From Actinomyces provencensis (GTDB lineage: Bacteria > Actinomycetota > Actinomycetes > Actinomycetales > Actinomycetaceae): a stretch of DNA of 46,017 nucleotides. Under the pieces are notes generated by a model that was not told the origin of the DNA, searched no databases, and worked only from the letters and a program-made list of their open reading frames with translations. This document shows positions 28,749-36,347 of this stretch, piece by piece. The stretch covers positions 3,044,527 through 3,090,543 of the forward strand of contig NZ_LT700212.1 of the NCBI RefSeq assembly GCF_900155435.1, given 5' to 3'. The position numbers and the translations under genes are program-made. Numbering within the stretch: position 1 is the stretch's first letter; every line of letters starts with the position of its first letter.

Positions 28749-28796
28749 ATGATCCCCGACCCGTGCCATGACCTGTCAGGAGGTGCGCGACCATGA
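28749..28796 (+). CDS. Possible 15-codon leader ORF overlapping gntP
   Basis: ATG at 28749, preceded by GGAAGG at 8 nt, opens a frame MIPDPCHDLSGGARP ending in TGA at 28794-28796, which overlaps the gntP start as ATGA. It also spans the gntP ribosome binding site. Ribosomes finishing it would stop on the gntP start, so it may couple or modulate gntP translation. At 15 codons it could be chance. Confidence 0.35.
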   Translation: MIPDPCHDLSGGARP

Positions 28797-30205
28797 GCCC
28801 GCTCACGACCCTTCCCGCCCTCGTCGGCGCCCTCCTTCCCCTGGCGGACGACCCGCCCGCCCCCACTGCGGGGACCACCCAGCTGGTCCTCGCGGCCGTG
28901 GTCTCCATCGCCCTGATCGTCGTGCTCATCGTCTGGGTGAAGATGCATCCCTTCTTCGCCCTCATGCTCGGCTCCGGCGTCATGGCCGTGGCGGCGAACA
29001 TGGGCTTCGCGAACGCATTCACGGCCTTCAGCTCCGGCGTCGGCTCGACCCTGGGAGGCGTCGGCGTCCTCATCGCGCTGGGCGCGGTCATCGGCAAGTT
29101 CCTCACCGAGTCGGGTGCAGCAGACGAGATCGTGGACACGATCCTCTCCAAGACCCCGGCCAAGCGTCTGCCCTGGGCGATGGCCGGGGCGGCCTTCATC
29201 ATCGGCATCCCCCTGTTCTTCGAGGTCGGCGTCGTCCTGCTCATCCCGATCGTCATGCTGGTGGCCAAGCGCGCCAAGCTGCCCGTGATCCTCATGGGCA
29301 TCCCCGCCCTGGCCGGCCTCTCCGCCCTGCACGGTCTGGTGCCACCCCACCCGGGTCCCCTCATCGCCATCGATGCCCTCAAGGCCAACCTGGGCCTCAC
29401 CCTGGCGCTCGGCCTGGTCGTGGCCATCCCGACCGTGATCGTCTCCGGACCCCTCCTGGCGATCCCCATGGCACGCTGGGTTCCCATCCAGGCGCCCGAG
29501 CGGATCGTCGGCCAGAGGGTGGACGAGGGCGGCCGCAGACCCTCCTTCTGGGTCGCCCTCTCCGTCGTGCTCATGCCGGTCCTCCTGATGCTGGCCCACA
29601 CGCTGGTGGTTGCCCTCAGGGTCGACACCACGGCGTGGGGAGCAGTCCTGAGCTTCGTCGGGACCCCGCTGCTGGCCCTGCTCATCACCTCCCTCTACGC
29701 GATGGTGGTGCTGGGCCTCGCCCTGGGACGTTCGACGAGTGGGGTGTCCTCACTGACGGGAGCGGCGTTCGGACCGGTCGCCGGGATCCTCCTCATCGTC
29801 GGCGCCGGCGGCGGGTTCAAGCAGACCCTGGTCGACTCGGGAGTGGGCGGGGTGATCGGTGACAGCATCATCCAGGCCGGTGTCCCGGTCCTGCTGGCGG
29901 GGTGGCTGGTCGCTGTCGCCATCCGTGTCGCCACCGGGTCCGCGACGGTCGCGACCATCACCGCATCGGGCATCATGGCGCCGCTGGCCGCCGGGCTGAC
30001 GGACGTCCACCTGGCACTGCTGGTGCTGGCGATCGGGGCGGGGTCGGTGTTCCTCTCCCATGTCAACGACGCGGGCTTCTGGCTGGTCAAGGAGTACTTC
30101 GGCATGACCGTCGGGGAGACGTTCAAGACCTGGTCGCTCATGGAGTGCGCGGTGTCCGTGGTCGGACTGGTGGGGGTGCTCGCCCTGGGTGCGGCGTTGG
30201 TCTAG
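28793..30205 (+). CDS. gntP: GntP-family gluconate:H+ permease
   Basis: A 470-aa polytopic membrane protein importing gluconate with protons. VWVKMHPFFALMLGSGVMAV near the N-terminus, GVLIALGAVIGKFLTESGAA, AAFIIGIPLFFEVGVVLLIP, LSALHGLVPPHPGPLIAIDA, RVATGSATVATITASGIMAP and HVNDAGFWLVKEYFGMTVGE are all conserved GntP segments; about 12 to 14 hydrophobic helices can be seen. Length is normal. The ATG at 28793 has AGGAGG 9 nt upstream and overlaps the stop of a 15-codon ORF. It follows gntK by 101 bp on the same strand, so the two form an uptake-plus-phosphorylation operon. No GntR-type regulator is adjacent. Confidence 0.95.
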   Translation: MSPLTTLPALVGALLPLADDPPAPTAGTTQLVLAAVVSIALIVVLIVWVKMHPFFALMLGSGVMAVAANMGFANAFTAFSSGVGSTLGGVGVLIALGAVIGKFLTESGAADEIVDTILSKTPAKRLPWAMAGAAFIIGIPLFFEVGVVLLIPIVMLVAKRAKLPVILMGIPALAGLSALHGLVPPHPGPLIAIDALKANLGLTLALGLVVAIPTVIVSGPLLAIPMARWVPIQAPERIVGQRVDEGGRRPSFWVALSVVLMPVLLMLAHTLVVALRVDTTAWGAVLSFVGTPLLALLITSLYAMVVLGLALGRSTSGVSSLTGAAFGPVAGILLIVGAGGGFKQTLVDSGVGGVIGDSIIQAGVPVLLAGWLVAVAIRVATGSATVATITASGIMAPLAAGLTDVHLALLVLAIGAGSVFLSHVNDAGFWLVKEYFGMTVGETFKTWSLMECAVSVVGLVGVLALGAALV

Positions 30206-30254
30206 CCAGCCCCGTCGGCGACGTGCGGGGGTCCGGGCCACCCTCCCGGCACCC

Positions 30255-30926
30255 TCAGTCGCTGGCGACGGAGGTGACGGAGTGGGGCATGCCCACGGGT
30301 TTGGACTCCGCTGAGCCCCGCTGGCGCAGGTAGATGGACAGGGCGACCATCGAGCCCACCGCGAGGAGCTCGGACTGCCAGTTCTGCAGGGTGCGGTTCC
30401 AGAAGTCGGGGGAGACGAGGTAGCCGCCCAGGGTGACTGGCTCCTGGCCGTGCAGGAGCTGGTCATGGTTGTGCACGACCCTCCCCGCCAGGGCCTGGGC
30501 CAGCCACGACAGGAGGAATACCGTCCCCATCACCAGGAGCAGTGAGTTGGAGTAGACCCCCTGGCGCCAGCCGCCCACCCGCGCCCAGCGGGGCGAGTCC
30601 GGGCGGGCGTGGGGGCCGACCAGCTGCTCGCTGTCCGTGCCCAGCCCCTCCTGGCCCGGCTTCTTCGACTCCGGGGACCCCTTCTGCACGAACCACACGG
30701 TGGCCAGGATGAAGAGGAAGAACTGCAGGTACTCCGACTGCCAGTTCTCCGCGACATCGACGACGAATGCGGAGGAGGTCACGAAGGACGCCCAGTCCAG
30801 GGCGGCGGCCCCGTGGGCTGCCTGTTCCTCGTTGAAGGCGGCGAGTCCGACGACGGACTGTCCGGCCAGCGCCGCCAGGAACAACGCGGCGAAGACCAGG
30901 CTCAGGGCGTGCTCGCGGATCCTCAT
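30255..30926 (-). CDS. DUF6766-family membrane protein
   Basis: A 223-aa protein matching the DUF6766 pattern: MRIREHALSLVFAALFLAAL opens with the first membrane helix, then VVDVAENWQSEYLQFFLFIL carries a second helix, KGSPESKKPG starts a polar cytoplasmic loop, YSNSLLLVMGTVFLLSWLAQ is a third helix and WQSELLAVGSMVALSIYLRQ a fourth. The paired WQSE motifs (WQSEYLQ and WQSELLA) suggest an internal duplication. Function unknown. The ATG at 30926 follows the stop of the 27-aa ORF by 3 nt with a GGGGAGA ribosome binding site inside that ORF's end, so it is the last gene of a compact operon. It is convergent with gntP. Confidence 0.85.
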   Translation of the reverse strand: MRIREHALSLVFAALFLAALAGQSVVGLAAFNEEQAAHGAAALDWASFVTSSAFVVDVAENWQSEYLQFFLFILATVWFVQKGSPESKKPGQEGLGTDSEQLVGPHARPDSPRWARVGGWRQGVYSNSLLLVMGTVFLLSWLAQALAGRVVHNHDQLLHGQEPVTLGGYLVSPDFWNRTLQNWQSELLAVGSMVALSIYLRQRGSAESKPVGMPHSVTSVASD

Positions 30927-30929
30927 CGG

Positions 30930-31013
30930 TCATCTCCCCATCGCGACGACGGTGAACATGCAGGCGAGGCCGACGACGATGATGCCGACCCACATCCAGA
31001 AGACTGCTCTCAT
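30930..31013 (-). CDS. 27-aa predicted single-pass membrane peptide
   Basis: The frame MRAVFWMWVGIIVVGLACMF followed by TVVAMGR is one hydrophobic helix with a short positively charged end on each side. Its ATG (31013) overlaps the stop of the upstream 75-aa gene as ATGA, and its TGA lies 3 nt before the DUF6766 start. This tight packing and the coherent membrane-helix composition make it a likely real small gene, perhaps a partner of the DUF6766 protein. No family is recognised. Confidence 0.65.
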   Translation of the reverse strand: MRAVFWMWVGIIVVGLACMFTVVAMGR

Positions 31014-31237
31014 GACGAGGCTTCGCCCTCGTCCGCCGTCCCCTCCTCGGGGGTCCCCGGACCGTCGGGTTCCTGTGGGGGAGTGTCCGTGTCCGGATCG
31101 CCCACGGGCTGGGTCCCCGGGTCGGTGCCAGGGGCTTCCCGACCGGGTTCGGGGGCGCCCTCGTCGGGCGGGTCGGTCGGGGCCACGCGCGGCGGTGCGT
31201 CGGGGTTCGACTCGAAGGGTGGGTGGCGGTCGTCCAT
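31010..31237 (-). CDS. Small acidic Pro-rich protein of unknown function
   Basis: A 75-aa hydrophilic protein starting MDDRHPPFESNPDAPPRVAP and ending GTPEEGTADEGEASS, dominated by Pro, Asp, Glu and Gly and probably disordered. AGAGG lies 7 nt before the ATG at 31237. It is the first gene of a minus-strand operon with the 27-aa peptide (ATGA overlap) and the DUF6766 gene. I recognise no family. It is divergent from the stress-type SDR gene and shares its promoter region. Low sequence complexity means that it could be an untranslated open frame, but the ribosome binding site and overlap argue for a gene. Confidence 0.6.
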   Translation of the reverse strand: MDDRHPPFESNPDAPPRVAPTDPPDEGAPEPGREAPGTDPGTQPVGDPDTDTPPQEPDGPGTPEEGTADEGEASS

Positions 31238-31498
31238 GGGGGTGCCTCTCGGTGCGGTGCGGGTGCTCGTTCGTCGTGGACCCACGGGTGGCCACGGCAT
31301 CCGCGCCGCGCACCGCCCGCTCCGACCGGGTCGATCCCGTGGGCCGCCTCGCCGCGGACCCGGTCGCAGGACTCGATTGTCACACCGATCCGCGCCGCGC
31401 ACCCGTCGGGGGCACAGGGGATGTCCGGGGAGGGCGCGCTCCGCGTGGGTCGGGTGCTTCCGGTGGTGGGAATGGTGTGGATCACACATGCTGGAGGC
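31238..31498. promoter_or_regulatory. Divergent promoter region with 16-bp direct repeat and palindrome
   Basis: ATCCGCGCCGCGCACC occurs at 31299-31314 and 31388-31403, an 89-bp period. At 31475-31487, GTGTGGATCACAC has perfect 5-bp arms and abuts CATGCT (31487-31492), which lies 6 nt before the SDR start and fits the leaderless -10 pattern. These are candidate binding sites for a regulator controlling both directions. Confidence 0.5.
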
Positions 31499-32404
31499 AT
31501 GGACAACACACATGTCGAAGAACCGGCCGAGAAGGCCACCGCACTCCAGGGGGAGGGCTTCCCCGAGCAGGAGCAGCCCTATCCGGGACTGGGTTCCCGC
31601 ATGGACCCCGTCCCCGACCACGGCGAGCACACCTGGGTGGGGCACGGACGCCTCACAGGTGTGAAGGCGCTGATCACCGGCGGTGACTCCGGCATCGGGC
31701 GCGCCGTGGCGATCGCCTTCGCCCGGGAGGGCGCGGATGTCGCACTGTCCTACCTGGTCGAGGAGCAGCCCGACGCGGAGGACACCGCTTCGTGGGTCCG
31801 CAAGGAGGGACGTGTCGCCGTCCTGCTCCCGGGCGACCTCCGGGAGGAGGACGTCGCCCGTGGTGTCGTGGACCGTGCGGTGCAGGAACTGGGCGGTCTG
31901 GACGTCGTGGTCAACAATGCGGGGTTCCAGTGGGCGCGACGTGACGGCGGCCTGGCCGAGGTCACCACGGATGAACTGGACCGCGTGTTCGACACGAACC
32001 TCAAGGCCCTGTTCTGGGTGACCCAGCAGGCCCTGCCCCACCTGCACAGCGGGTCCAGCATCATCAACGTCAGCTCGATCCAGGCCTACGACCCCTCCGT
32101 CCCCCTGATCGACTACGCCTCGACCAAGGCGGCCATCAACAACTTCACCGTCAACCTGGCCGCCGAGCTGGGGCCGAAGGGGATCCGCGTGAACGCGGTC
32201 GCGCCCGGTCCGATCTGGACCCCGCTGCAGCCGGCGACGCGCACCGCGGACTCCATCCCCGACTTCGGGAAGAACACCCCGCTGGGTCGGGCAGGACAGC
32301 CCGTCGAGTTGGCCGGTGCCTTCGTGTACCTGGCCAGTGAGCGGGAGGCCTCCTACGTGTCGGGCACGGTGCTCGGCGTGACGGGTGGTCGCCCGGTCTT
32401 CTGA
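31499..32404 (+). CDS. SDR-family oxidoreductase, YghA / general-stress type
   Basis: A 301-aa short-chain dehydrogenase/reductase. The 50-residue head (EQEQPYPGLGSRMDPVPDHG) is typical of the YghA/YdaD general-stress subgroup. The Rossmann fold follows: KALITGGDSGIGRAVAIAFA is the TGxxxGIG nucleotide site, VVVNNAGFQWARRDG the NAG motif, INVSSIQAYDPSVPLIDYAS with STKAAINNFTVNLAAELGP the catalytic Ser and Tyr-x-x-x-Lys, and IRVNAVAPGPIWTPLQP the closing substrate region. It likely reduces aldehydes or ketones with NAD(P)H. The ATG at 31499 has GGAGG only 1 nt upstream, too near for a normal ribosome binding site; CATGCT at 6 nt suggests a leaderless transcript. Confidence 0.93.
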   Translation: MDNTHVEEPAEKATALQGEGFPEQEQPYPGLGSRMDPVPDHGEHTWVGHGRLTGVKALITGGDSGIGRAVAIAFAREGADVALSYLVEEQPDAEDTASWVRKEGRVAVLLPGDLREEDVARGVVDRAVQELGGLDVVVNNAGFQWARRDGGLAEVTTDELDRVFDTNLKALFWVTQQALPHLHSGSSIINVSSIQAYDPSVPLIDYASTKAAINNFTVNLAAELGPKGIRVNAVAPGPIWTPLQPATRTADSIPDFGKNTPLGRAGQPVELAGAFVYLASEREASYVSGTVLGVTGGRPVF

Positions 32405-32475
32405 CGGGGACGAGGGCGTCCCGCACTCGGTGGGCACCCAGGACCCATCCATGACGAGGACGGAAGGGGACGACG

Positions 32476-32634
32476 ATGCCCGAGGCATGGTCCAAGAAGG
32501 ACGAGAAGCAGTACCGGCACGTCAAGGACAGTGAGGAGGACCGGGGCCGCAGCGAGAAGCGCGCCAAGGAGATCGCCGCTGCCACGGTCAACAAGCAGCG
32601 CTCCAAGGAGGGGCGCACGAAGAAGGACTCCTGA
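32476..32634 (+). CDS. Small highly charged protein ("plasmid stabilization protein"-like)
   Basis: A 52-aa protein, MPEAWSKKDEKQYRHVKDSE then EDRGRSEKRAKEIAAATVNK and QRSKEGRTKKDS, with more than half charged residues. It matches a widespread small family, often labelled plasmid stabilization protein without experimental support, with the W..KDE.QY.H.KDS and G.S...A.EIAA.TVNK.R pattern. GGAAGGGGA precedes the ATG by 5 nt. It follows the SDR gene by 71 bp on the same strand and may be cotranscribed with it. The chromosomal setting and stress-type neighbours argue against a plasmid role. Confidence 0.85.
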   Translation: MPEAWSKKDEKQYRHVKDSEEDRGRSEKRAKEIAAATVNKQRSKEGRTKKDS

Positions 32635-32798
32635 GTCCCGTGTGGTACGCGTGGGGGCAGTGACGCCCACGGCGCCGATGACCTGTCCGACAGGATCAGC
32701 CCGATGGCCGTCGGCGGGAGCGGCCCACCGTGGGTGTCGAGGCTCCCACGGGACGGATTCGCACGTGGGCCGAGCGCTGCTGTACTCTGGTGCGCCGA

Positions 32799-32888
32799 GG
32801 TAGCGTGTCCGAGCGGCCGAAGGTGCAGCACTCGAAATGCTGTGTGGTGTCACAGCCACCCTGGGTTCGAATCCCAGCGCTACCGCCA
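32799..32888 (+). tRNA. tRNA-Ser(CGA)
   Basis: The acceptor arm pairs GGTAGCG (32799-32805) with CGCTACC (32878-32884), followed by discriminator G and an encoded CCA (32886-32888). The anticodon stem-loop is GCAGCA-CTCGAAA-TGCTGT with anticodon CGA, reading UCG. A long variable arm and the T arm CTGGGTTCGAATCCCAG are present, as expected of a serine tRNA. TACTCT (32783-32788) upstream is a plausible -10. Confidence 0.96.
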
Positions 32889-32895
32889 GGGTTTG

Positions 32896-32936
32896 CCCCG
32901 GGATCCCACCGATTGGTGAGGGTCCCGGGGTTTTCT
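32896..32936 (+). terminator. Rho-independent terminator of tRNA-Ser
   Basis: CCCCGGGATCCCACC (32896-32910) pairs with GGTGAGGGTCCCGGGG (32915-32930) around a GATT loop with one bulge, and TTTTCT follows directly. Confidence 0.88.
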
Positions 32937-33040
32937 CGTGTAGCCATTGACGTCTGCCGGACGAGAGGCCGCGTCGTGTTCCGTCCGTGGTCACCTGCGC
33001 CGCCACGGTGCGGTCGTCCGGTCCGGTGCGGACCCAGGAC

Positions 33041-33541
33041 TCAGGGTCGGTCGGGGCCCTGGACCTCGAAGGGGGCGCCGGGCTGGGCGTAGGACTCGCC
33101 CACCTCGGGCAGGTCCTCCGGCGTGATCTCCTCGACGGGGGTGTCCCCGCCGGCCGAGCTCGGCTTCTCTGCGTTGGCACCCTCGCTGTCAGGGGTGCCG
33201 GTCCCGTGCCGTCGCACGCCGCCGCCCTCGGGCCGGTCGGCCCAGGCGGGTCCCTCGCGGGGCTCGGACTCGTTGAAGCGTCGGGCAGCGCGTTCCCCCT
33301 GCGTTCCCTCCGCCGGGTCGCGGTGCCCGGTGGTGCCGTCCGCGTCGTCGTCGCGGTCGGCCGCGTCCTTGAAGGGATCGTCGAGGGGCGCGTTCCCGAT
33401 CCCCAGGCCCTCCTGGGGTTGGCGCGTCCCGTGGCGGCCCACGTACTCCCCCTGCTCCGTGGTCTCCTGGCGCCGTCTCGCTGCTGCGGCGTCCTCATCA
33501 GTGGTCCAGGGCGGGTCGTGCTCTTCCGTCTTGTGTGTCAT
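33041..33541 (-). CDS. Hydrophilic, probably disordered protein of unknown function
   Basis: A 166-aa protein with no hydrophobic segment, starting [20 protein letters not shown] and rich in Glu, Asp, Arg, Gly and Pro. Segments such as [15 protein letters not shown] and [20 protein letters not shown] recur in small actinobacterial hydrophilic proteins, but I cannot name a family. AGGAG 7 nt before the ATG (33541) supports the start. The composition resembles stress- or desiccation-related hydrophilins, an inference only, in keeping with the SDR and 52-aa genes nearby. It points toward the tRNA gene. Confidence 0.7.
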   Translation of the reverse strand: MTHKTEEHDPPWTTDEDAAAARRRQETTEQGEYVGRHGTRQPQEGLGIGNAPLDDPFKDAADRDDDADGTTGHRDPAEGTQGERAARRFNESEPREGPAWADRPEGGGVRRHGTGTPDSEGANAEKPSSAGGDTPVEEITPEDLPEVGESYAQPGAPFEVQGPDRP

Positions 33542-33855
33542 CGTCTTCTCCTCGGTGTCGTGCCCACCTCGCGGTGCTGGCGGACAGGGGAGTTGCCACG
33601 CCTCAGTGTGATGCGGGACACTCCCAAGGCTACCGGCCGCACGAGTTCGCGCCACTCGGGCTCAGGACGGTGGTGCCGCTGGAACCGTGGCGACCACGGT
33701 CGCGGGCGGCCCCACTCGCGTGGGAGAGTACGCGACAGAATGTCCACAGGACACGGACCGAGCGGACCACCGCCCCGCCCTCGTCGACACCCGTCGGACG
33801 CAAGGACGGCAGCCCGCAGCGGGAGCCGCGCCCACGTACCCCGAGGGAGACGCGC
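33542..33855. other. Divergent intergenic region before dsdA
   Basis: This 314-bp gap lies between the hydrophilic-protein gene (minus) and dsdA (plus). I see ribosome binding sites at both edges (AGGAG for the minus gene, GAGGGAGA for dsdA) but no third gene, strong palindrome or clear promoter. Confidence 0.5.
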
Positions 33856-35211
33856 ATGACAGAGACCCTGGTCCACGGCCGCACGCTGCAGGAGTGGGTC
33901 GCGGAGGCCCCCGAGATCGGCTCCCTGACCGAGTGCCGTGAGACCCAGTGGTTCAACCCCGCGCTGAAGCCGACCGCCCGCGCACTCCCCGAGGTCGGCC
34001 TGACCGCGGAGGACATCCGGGGTGCCTCCGCGCGCCTGAGGCGCTTCGCCCCCTACCTGGCCCGCGTCTTCCCGGACACCCGCAGGACCGCGGGCATCAT
34101 CGAGTCGCCACTGGTGTCGGTCCCCGCGATGAAGGAGCGCCTCGGGGCCGGTGCCGGACGCGGGCTCCCGGGGAACCTGTGGCTCAAGCTGGACAGCGAA
34201 CTGCCGGTGTCCGGCTCCATCAAGGCACGTGGCGGCATCCACGAGGTCCTCGCCTTCGCGGAGGACCTGGCGCTGGAGTCGGGGATGCTGCACCTCGACG
34301 ACGACTACTCGGTCCTCGACTCGCCCCGCTTCACCGACTTCTTCGGGCAGTACGGGGTCGCCGTGGGATCCACCGGGAACCTCGGACTCTCCATCGGCAT
34401 CATGAGCGCCAAGCTCGGTTTCCGGGCGACGGTGCACATGTCCGCCGACGCTCGCCAGTGGAAGAAGGACAGACTCCGGGCCAACGGGGTCGAGGTCATC
34501 GAGTACGAGGGCGACTACTCCGAGGCGGTGCGGCAGGGCCGTGCCCAGGCGGAGTCGGACCCGAGGTGCCACTTCGTCGACGACGAGAACTCCCGCACCC
34601 TCTTCCTCGGCTACGCCGTGGCCGCCCACCGCCTGGCGGGACAGCTGCAGGTCCTCGACGTGCCCGTGGACCGCGACCACCCCCTCTTCGTCCACCTGCC
34701 CTGCGGGGTGGGTGGCGGGCCCGGGGGTGTCGGGTTCGGCCTCAGGGTGGAGTTCGGGGACGACGTCCACCTGGTCTTCGCCGAACCGACCCACTGCCCG
34801 AGCATGTTCCTGGGGGTGCGGACGGGTCTGCACAGCCGGACCTCGGTCCTGGACTTCGGGATCGACAACGTGACGGCAGCCGATGGGCTCGCGTGCGCCC
34901 GGCCCTCCGGCTTCGTCGGCCCGGCGATGCAGCACCTGGTGGACGGCTACATGACCGTGGACGACGACCACCTCTACCGCCTGGTCGCCGAGCTCCACGA
35001 CTCCGAGGGCATCGACATCGAGCCCTCCTCCACGGCCGGCCTGGTCGGCATCGGGCGGGTCGTGGAGGCGGGGGAGTACCGCGAGCGGATCGGTCTGGAT
35101 GATGCCCGGCTCTCCCGGGCCACGCACATCGCCTGGGCGACGGGGGGCAGCATGGTCCCCCGTGCCGAGATGGAGGCCTACGTCGCCCGGGGGCACAGCC
35201 TCCAGCGCTGA
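33856..35211 (+). CDS. dsdA: D-serine ammonia-lyase (D-serine dehydratase)
   Basis: A 451-aa pyridoxal-phosphate enzyme turning D-serine into pyruvate and ammonia. [20 protein letters not shown] is characteristic of Dsd[21 protein letters not shown] holds the Schiff-base Lys in the SGSIKARGG motif; [20 protein letters not shown] binds the cofactor; [20 protein letters not shown] is the Gly-rich phosphate loop; [13 protein letters not shown] and [10 protein letters not shown] close the active site. Length is standard. The ATG at 33856 has GAGGGAGA upstream. No DsdC-type LysR regulator or DsdX transporter is beside it, so its control is unknown; it may serve detoxification or use of D-serine. 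Confidence 0.96.
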   Translation: MTETLVHGRTLQEWVAEAPEIGSLTECRETQWFNPALKPTARALPEVGLTAEDIRGASARLRRFAPYLARVFPDTRRTAGIIESPLVSVPAMKERLGAGAGRGLPGNLWLKLDSELPVSGSIKARGGIHEVLAFAEDLALESGMLHLDDDYSVLDSPRFTDFFGQYGVAVGSTGNLGLSIGIMSAKLGFRATVHMSADARQWKKDRLRANGVEVIEYEGDYSEAVRQGRAQAESDPRCHFVDDENSRTLFLGYAVAAHRLAGQLQVLDVPVDRDHPLFVHLPCGVGGGPGGVGFGLRVEFGDDVHLVFAEPTHCPSMFLGVRTGLHSRTSVLDFGIDNVTAADGLACARPSGFVGPAMQHLVDGYMTVDDDHLYRLVAELHDSEGIDIEPSSTAGLVGIGRVVEAGEYRERIGLDDARLSRATHIAWATGGSMVPRAEMEAYVARGHSLQR

Positions 35212-35392
35212 GCTCCGGATGGGCGTCGGGGCGCCAGCAGCCGTGCAGGGGGGACTGCCCGTGCTCCGGTCGGGAGGCCGCGGTCCAGGTGGGTGTCATC
35301 GAGGCCTGCGCGATGGCGGGGAGTCGGGCACTGTCCTGTTCACGAGGGCGACGACAGCCGTGCCGGGGGAGTCGCCCCGGTGGTGGTGTGTC

Positions 35393-35423
35393 TTGCGGTG
35401 GAATGGGACCGAAGTCCTACCAT
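35393..35423 (+). promoter_or_regulatory. Candidate promoter for the two-TM protein gene
   Basis: TTGCGG (35393-35398) and TACCAT (35418-35423) are 19 bp apart, about 55 bp before the start codon at 35479. The spacing is slightly long, so this is tentative. Confidence 0.4.
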
Positions 35424-35478
35424 GGATGTGCATTCCGCATCTGAGTCGAGTCAACCCTGGCACCCGGAGGATCACGCA

Positions 35479-36174
35479 ATGACCGCGTCCCGGTCCCTTC
35501 CCCTGACCGTCCGTTACAAGCCGAGCAAGTGGATCACGGTCCTCATTGCGAACACCGTCCTGCTGGCCGCAGGTGTGCTGATCGTCGTCGCAGCGATCAT
35601 GCAGTGGGGGGAGTGGGGATGGAAGGCGATCTTCCTGGCGATCCTGGGCGTGCTGGTGGCGTTGCTCGGACTGGCCAATGCCACGGGCGCCAAGGGGAAG
35701 TTCGCACCGACCGACATGGTTGCCGCAGGGGTCGACGCCGACGGCTTCATCCTCCCCTCGCACGGTCTGGTTCCCTGGTCGGCCTTCACGGGCATCGACT
35801 TCGCCTACGCCCTGAGCGGTGGTTCCAAGGTGATCCTCAACCTGATCTACGGCATGGACGACCGCAAGGTGGTCGTCCGGCTTGCTCCCGAGGCGTTGGC
35901 TCCGGACCTCCGTGCAGACATCGAGAAGCACTCACCGGAGGCCTTCGGTGAGGAGGGCATGGAGCTTGCCTTCGTGACGGGCCTGGTCGGAGGGACGAAC
36001 TCCTACATCGAGCTGCTGCGCGCCACTGAGAGCGCCGCGCCCCAGGGTTTCCCGCTGACGGTCACCTCGAAGGACTCCTCCTTCCTCAAGAAGCTCGACA
36101 CGGCCCGCGCCGCAGCCAGAGGGTCGGGCCGCACGAGCCCCGCGCCGCAGCTTGGGGGCGGAGTCGCGGCCTGA
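35479..36174 (+). CDS. Two-TM membrane protein of unknown function
   Basis: A 231-aa protein with two adjacent membrane helices near the N-terminus (VLIANTVLLAAGVLIVVAAI, about residues 21-40, and AIFLAILGVLVALLGLANAT, about 50-69) and a soluble C-terminal part of about 160 residues. The latter, with DGFILPSHGLVPWSAFTGID and KVILNLIYGMDDRKVVVRLA, looks like a PH-like beta fold as found in many small actinobacterial membrane proteins, an inference from pattern only. GGAGG 8 nt before the ATG fixes the start. No family name can be given. The following gene, the aminopeptidase, has its own promoter. Confidence 0.75.
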   Translation: MTASRSLPLTVRYKPSKWITVLIANTVLLAAGVLIVVAAIMQWGEWGWKAIFLAILGVLVALLGLANATGAKGKFAPTDMVAAGVDADGFILPSHGLVPWSAFTGIDFAYALSGGSKVILNLIYGMDDRKVVVRLAPEALAPDLRADIEKHSPEAFGEEGMELAFVTGLVGGTNSYIELLRATESAAPQGFPLTVTSKDSSFLKKLDTARAAARGSGRTSPAPQLGGGVAA

Positions 36175-36334
36175 GGACTGAGGCGCATGAGCCCCGGGCC
36201 ACATGACCCCTGACTCGCATGAGCCCGGAGTCGCCGGGCCGCCGGGCGCTCACGCTGTCGACGGTTCCCTCCCCGCCTCTCGGAGGTTGCTGATGGCGCG
36301 GGTGGCGACGAGCACCCGGGGGAGGCAGGACCTC

Positions 36335-36347
36335 TAGGCTGGCTCCC
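36335..36347 (+). promoter_or_regulatory. Leaderless -10 of the prolyl aminopeptidase gene
   Basis: TAGGCT (36335-36340) is followed by 7 nt and the ATG at 36348; no ribosome binding site is present. Identical hexamers precede tadA and the methyltransferase gene at 44671. Confidence 0.6.

Noticed and set aside
31475-31487. GTGTGGATCACAC as a CRP site
   Set aside because: The half-sites are only 3 bp apart instead of 6, so it does not fit the CRP spacing; kept as an unassigned palindrome.
32799-32888. tRNA-Ser as an integration site for a mobile island
   Set aside because: I found no second copy of the tRNA 3' end and no integrase gene in the window.
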